DNA from: Eudoraea sp.
GTDB lineage: Bacteria; Bacteroidota; Bacteroidia; Flavobacteriales; Flavobacteriaceae
Direction: 5' to 3'
NCBI GenBank assembly: GCA_024642325.1
Contig: JAHEBI010000066.1
Coordinates: 1 to 9,195 of the forward strand
Length of the DNA: 9,195 nt
Shown: positions 6,256 to 9,195 of the stretch, one piece after another
Layout: the number at the start of each line of letters is the position of its first letter
Position numbering within the stretch: the stretch's first letter is position 1
Notes under the pieces: model-generated
The model's input: only the letters and a program-made list of their open reading frames with translations
Told to the model about the DNA's origin: nothing
The model's database searches: none
Made by a program: the position numbers and the translations under genes

Positions 6256-7218
6256 TCAGGCTGTAACACCTTTTTTTCTGAACATAAAATAAAGACCCAC
6301 AAGAATAAAAGGAATACTCAACCATTGACCGGTTGATAATAATCCCAATGATTCTTCAAATCCACCCTGACTTTTCTTTACAAATTCTACAAAGAAACGG
6401 ATGGTCCAAAGCAGGACCAGGAATAAACCAAATAAAAATCCGGGCTGATTCTTTTTGTCGGTCTTCCAGTAGAGGTAATACAGGATCAGAAAAACAAAAA
6501 TATAAGCCACGCCTTCATACAATTGTGCAGGATGTCTAAAAGGAATAGCACTGAAATATTCTGCAAACTTTGGATTATTTTCCAATGCAGCATAAGCCGC
6601 ATCAACAGTCTTTTCTTTGGTAATCTGCAATGCGGATCCAGCCGGCATATCATCTGAATCGCGAACAAATTTAGTGGCAAAAACAAAGTTTTCATCTGTT
6701 ATTTTGCCATTTATCTCCGAGTTAAAGAAATTGCCAAGTCTTACGAAAAAGGCCCCAATAGCCACAGTAATAACCACCCGGTCTAATACCCATAACATTT
6801 TAAGGTCTTTGTATTTTCTAGACAAGAGATACATCCCGATAATAATGCCAATAGCTGCCCCATGGCTCGCCAGACCAGTAAAACCGGTAAATTCGTAGCC
6901 ATTAATAATGCCAAACAGGGTACTTCCGACACGTTCTTTTATGGGAAGCAGTATCTCCACAAGATGATTTTTGTAATAGGGCCAGTCATAAAAAAAGACA
7001 TGTCCGAGTCGAGCGCCAAGCATTGTAGATAGCACGGTATAAATAAAAAGGGAATCCAGTTGCTCCAGGGATTTTTTATCATTTAAAAAAATCTTTTTCA
7101 TAATATACCAACCAAGGGCAAAGGCTACTATCCATGAAAGGTTGTAGTACTTTATTTGTAATACGCCAATTTTAAAAAGGGTATCATCCGGATTCCAGGT
7201 AAAACCTAAAAAATACAT
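6256..7218 (-). CDS. lgt: Prolipoprotein diacylglyceryl transferase
   Basis: Lgt is an inner-membrane enzyme that transfers diacylglycerol from phosphatidylglycerol to the lipobox cysteine of prolipoproteins, the first step of lipoprotein maturation. The 320-residue sequence shows the family landmarks: multiple membrane helices, GARLGHV (68-74), SHGAAIG (118-124), the signature RLGNFFNSE (160-168) with the key Arg, Asn and Glu, RHPAQLYEG (228-236), and RFFVEF (274-279). Between RLGNFFNSE and RHPAQLYE there is a soluble insert of about 60 residues, longer than in Escherichia coli Lgt. The start is ATG at 7218. It is followed after 25 bases by its probable substrate, the DUF192 lipoprotein, and then the acetyltransferase gene, suggesting a three-gene unit. 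Start and family are secure. Confidence 0.97.
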   Translation of the reverse strand: MYFLGFTWNPDDTLFKIGVLQIKYYNLSWIVAFALGWYIMKKIFLNDKKSLEQLDSLFIYTVLSTMLGARLGHVFFYDWPYYKNHLVEILLPIKERVGSTLFGIINGYEFTGFTGLASHGAAIGIIIGMYLLSRKYKDLKMLWVLDRVVITVAIGAFFVRLGNFFNSEINGKITDENFVFATKFVRDSDDMPAGSALQITKEKTVDAAYAALENNPKFAEYFSAIPFRHPAQLYEGVAYIFVFLILYYLYWKTDKKNQPGFLFGLFLVLLWTIRFFVEFVKKSQGGFEESLGLLSTGQWLSIPFILVGLYFMFRKKGVTA

Positions 7219-7236
7219 AGTTAAGATTTTAAGTGG

Positions 7237-7265
7237 CTAAGATAATAAAATTGAACAGAGGCCAA
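7237..7265 (-). promoter_or_regulatory. Possible Bacteroidota-type promoter before lgt
   Basis: On the minus strand a TTGG at 7265-7262 is followed, 17 bases later, by TATCTTAG at 7244-7237, one mismatch from the TAnnTTTG -7 element known for the Bacteroidota primary sigma factor. It would place the transcription start only about 10 bases before the lgt ATG. AT-rich DNA gives such matches by chance, so this is weak. Confidence 0.22.
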
Positions 7266-7308
7266 GGGGTAAATTCCGCTGAACTTTCATGAAGATTTGA
7301 GCCCTTGG
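7262..7308. repeat. Inverted repeat between yidD and lgt
   Basis: CCAAGGG at 7262-7268 is the exact reverse complement of CCCTTGG at 7302-7308, and the palindrome TTCATGAA lies between them at 7287-7294. On the minus strand it sits 54 bases after the yidD stop. No strong T-run follows, so it is a poor intrinsic terminator; it could be a transcript structure or an operator, or chance. It abuts the possible lgt promoter. Confidence 0.3.
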
Positions 7309-7361
7309 AGGTCCTTAGAAGATGTGAGAAATAAACTTAATTATTTCAGTGTTTAAAATGT

Positions 7362-7583
7362 TCAGGGTACAGGATCATAGCCTTCTCCACCCCATGGATT
7401 ACAACTGAAGATTCTTTTTATTGACAGCCATCCCCCCTTAAAAAGGCCATGTTTTTTTAGGGCCTCAAGGGTGTACTGTGAACATGTTGGGGTATATCTG
7501 CAACTGGCAGGTGTTAAAGGCGAAATAACCAGCTGGTAAAACCTTACCAGAAAAATAAAGGGTGCGATTAGAATTTTTTTCAC
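7362..7583 (-). CDS. yidD: Membrane protein insertion efficiency factor YidD
   Basis: This small membrane-associated protein is thought to aid YidC-dependent insertion of inner-membrane proteins. The 73-residue sequence carries the full family pattern: a hydrophobic or amphipathic N-terminus (1-20), SPLTPASCRYTPTCSQY (21-37) with Cys28 and Cys34, then EALKKHGLFKGG (40-51), RIFSCNPW with Cys61, and the terminal GYDPVP. The length is typical. The start is GTG at 7583 (GTG-AAA-AAA); an in-frame TAA lies at 7601-7599 with no ATG in between. It is 104 bases after cysS and 143 bases before lgt, so it may have its own transcript or read through from cysS. The grouping of yidD with lgt fits an envelope-biogenesis theme. 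Confidence 0.97.
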   Translation of the reverse strand: MKKILIAPFIFLVRFYQLVISPLTPASCRYTPTCSQYTLEALKKHGLFKGGWLSIKRIFSCNPWGGEGYDPVP

Positions 7584-7624
7584 CTTAATAATTAATATTT
7601 AAAGACCCATGTTTATATTCTATT

Positions 7625-7667
7625 GTTGCCAGGGACTATATTAAAACAATAAATTCCCATGAGCAAC
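7625..7667. repeat. Inverted repeat between cysS and yidD
   Basis: GTTGC (7625-7629) pairs with GCAAC (7663-7667), and GGGA (7632-7635) with TCCC (7655-7658), giving an interrupted 9-bp stem with a 19-base loop. It begins about 20 bases after the cysS stop on the minus strand. The position suits a cysS transcript-end structure, but no T-run follows the stem, so I do not call it a terminator. Confidence 0.3.
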
Positions 7668-7687
7668 CCGGCGGCGCTATAATTTCA

Positions 7688-9169
7688 TTAAGAGACACTG
7701 AAAGTTGTGCCTTCTTTGCTGTCTTTTAATTGAATTCCAAGGGCAGCCAATTGGTCCCTTATCTTATCTGATGTGCTAAAATCTTTGTTTGTACGCGCTT
7801 CGTTTCGCAATTGAATTAGCAACTCAACAACGCCCGATAATTTTTCTGAGTCCTTGCCGGCATCAGTTATATTTTCCAGGCCAAGAACATCAAACACAAA
7901 ACTATTCATAGTCTGGGTAAGAATATGTTTATCCTCCTCAGTGAGTTGCTCTTTTCCTTCTTTTATAAGATTTATATGTTTAACTCCCTCAAAAAGGCTG
8001 GCAATTAGAATAGGGGTGTTAAAATCGTCATTCATAGCATTATAGCATCTTTGCCTCCATTCTTTTACATCAAAATCTGAGGTAACTCCGGGCTTTAAAT
8101 TACCCAGTCCGGCTATAGCTTCCATAAGTCTCTGATATCCCTTCTCGGACGCAAGCAGGGCTTCGTTACTCAAATCCAGAATACTGGTATAGTGCGCCTG
8201 CATCATAAAAAACCGCACAACAGAGGGTGAAAATGCTTTCCTTAATATGTTATTATTACCTGTAAAAATCTCATCAGGCAAAATGTTATTCCCTGTGGAC
8301 TTTGCCATTTTTTTACCATTCAGCGTAAGCATATTGGCGTGCAACCAATATTTTACCGGAGAATGGCCATTGCAGGCTTCTGCCTGGGCAATTTCACATT
8401 CGTGATGAGGAAATTTAAGATCCATTCCTCCGCCGTGAATGTCAAAATTCTCACCAAGATATTTGGTGCTCATAGCTGTGCATTCCAGATGCCATCCGGG
8501 AAAACCATCACCCCAGGGGGAAGGCCAGCGCATGATGTGTTGTGGTTCTGCTTTTTTCCATAAAGCAAAATCCTGAGCATTCTTTTTTTCGTCCTGAGCT
8601 GCTAGTTCCCGTGTATTTGAGATCATATCTTCTAACTTTCTGCCACTCAGTTTACCGTATTCATAATCTTCGTTAAACTTTTTTACATCAAAGTATACAG
8701 AACCATTAATTTCATAGGCATAGCCTTTATCCAGAATATCCTTTATGATCTCTATTTGCTCTATAATATGACCTGTCGCTGTGGGTTCAATGCTGGGAGG
8801 TAAAAAATTGAATTTTTGAAGGATATTGTGAAAATCAACGGTATAACGCTGAACCACTTCCATGGGCTCTATTTGCTCCAACCGTGCTTTTTTGGCAATT
8901 TTATCTTCCCCATCATCAGCATCATCTTCCAGATGTCCTGCGTCCGTAATGTTCCGGACATAGCGCACCTTGTATCCTAAATGTCTGAGATAGCGAAAAA
9001 TCATGTCAAAAGACATAAAGGTTCGGCAGTTTCCCAGATGCACATTGCTATATACTGTGGGACCGCAAACATACATTCCTACATGCCCCTCGTTAATTGG
9101 TTCAAATAGTTCTTTGGTACTGGTAAGAGAATTGTAAACCTTAAGCTGTTGTGTTTTATACAATTGCAT
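7688..9169 (-). CDS. cysS: Cysteinyl-tRNA synthetase
   Basis: This class I aminoacyl-tRNA synthetase charges tRNA-Cys with cysteine in the cytoplasm. In the 493-residue sequence the HIGH-type signature is HLGN (44-47), and the KMSKS-type signature is KMAKS (287-291). The active-site zinc that selects cysteine would be held by Cys35 (YVCGPTVY), Cys230 (WHLECTAMS), His255 and Glu259 (PHHECEIA), matching the four ligands of the Escherichia coli enzyme. The C-terminal third (about 370-493) is the helical tRNA-binding part, ending in the usual RDQLAALGI-type segment. The length fits the family. I chose the ATG at 9169; the longer reading begins with TTG at 9184 directly after an in-frame TAA and adds only five residues. 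The gene is complete, although only 26 bases of upstream DNA are visible. Confidence 0.97.
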   Translation of the reverse strand: MQLYKTQQLKVYNSLTSTKELFEPINEGHVGMYVCGPTVYSNVHLGNCRTFMSFDMIFRYLRHLGYKVRYVRNITDAGHLEDDADDGEDKIAKKARLEQIEPMEVVQRYTVDFHNILQKFNFLPPSIEPTATGHIIEQIEIIKDILDKGYAYEINGSVYFDVKKFNEDYEYGKLSGRKLEDMISNTRELAAQDEKKNAQDFALWKKAEPQHIMRWPSPWGDGFPGWHLECTAMSTKYLGENFDIHGGGMDLKFPHHECEIAQAEACNGHSPVKYWLHANMLTLNGKKMAKSTGNNILPDEIFTGNNNILRKAFSPSVVRFFMMQAHYTSILDLSNEALLASEKGYQRLMEAIAGLGNLKPGVTSDFDVKEWRQRCYNAMNDDFNTPILIASLFEGVKHINLIKEGKEQLTEEDKHILTQTMNSFVFDVLGLENITDAGKDSEKLSGVVELLIQLRNEARTNKDFSTSDKIRDQLAALGIQLKDSKEGTTFSVS

Positions 9170-9195
9170 GGTTGCTATATACAATTAGAAATTTG

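Noticed and set aside
6486..6695. Second minus-strand frame inside lgt
   Set aside because: It is out of frame within a region where Lgt homology (RHPAQLYEG) is clear; the predicted peptide has no recognisable feature.

Overview
The window is AT-rich chromosomal DNA that looks like a member of the Bacteroidota, most likely a flavobacterium. The reasons are poor Shine-Dalgarno-like sequences, signal peptides that end in a small residue followed by Gln (YG|Q, LA|Q), an LAGC lipoprotein signal, and the gene order cysS - yidD - lgt - DUF192 lipoprotein. This assignment is by eye, without a database search. All nine genes lie on the minus strand, so transcription runs from right to left. No gene-free stretch is longer than about 150 bases.

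Right part (about 9170 down to 5201), housekeeping and cell envelope: cysteinyl-tRNA synthetase (cysS), the small membrane-insertion factor YidD, prolipoprotein diacylglyceryl transferase (lgt), a DUF192 lipoprotein that is itself a predicted Lgt substrate, and a GNAT-family acetyltransferase. The last three are tightly spaced and probably co-transcribed.

Left part (5121 down to 1, running off the edge), a compact electron-transfer operon: (i) a five-helix membrane protein with two H-x13-H helices, the signature of a di-haem b-type cytochrome; (ii) a membrane-anchored flavoprotein with two unusual ferredoxin-type Fe-S motifs, followed by FAD- and NAD(P)-binding Rossmann folds; (iii) a 23-haem secreted c-type cytochrome built from repeated three-haem modules; (iv) a second modular multihaem cytochrome, with 15 haem motifs in the 379 residues visible and no stop codon before the window edge. 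Genes i/ii and iii/iv overlap, and ii/iii are 5 bases apart. The simplest reading is a conduit that carries electrons between cytoplasmic NAD(P)H or the quinone pool and the periplasm or cell exterior, with the two cytochromes as long haem wires. The direction of flow and the terminal partner cannot be read from the sequence.

The most notable points are the whole operon as a candidate poorly described redox system; the 22-base overlap where the last haem motif of cytochrome iii also encodes the signal peptide of cytochrome iv, with a three-haem module apparently split between the two genes; young 216-bp in-frame tandem repeats in cytochrome iv; and Fe-S motifs that both lack the second cysteine.
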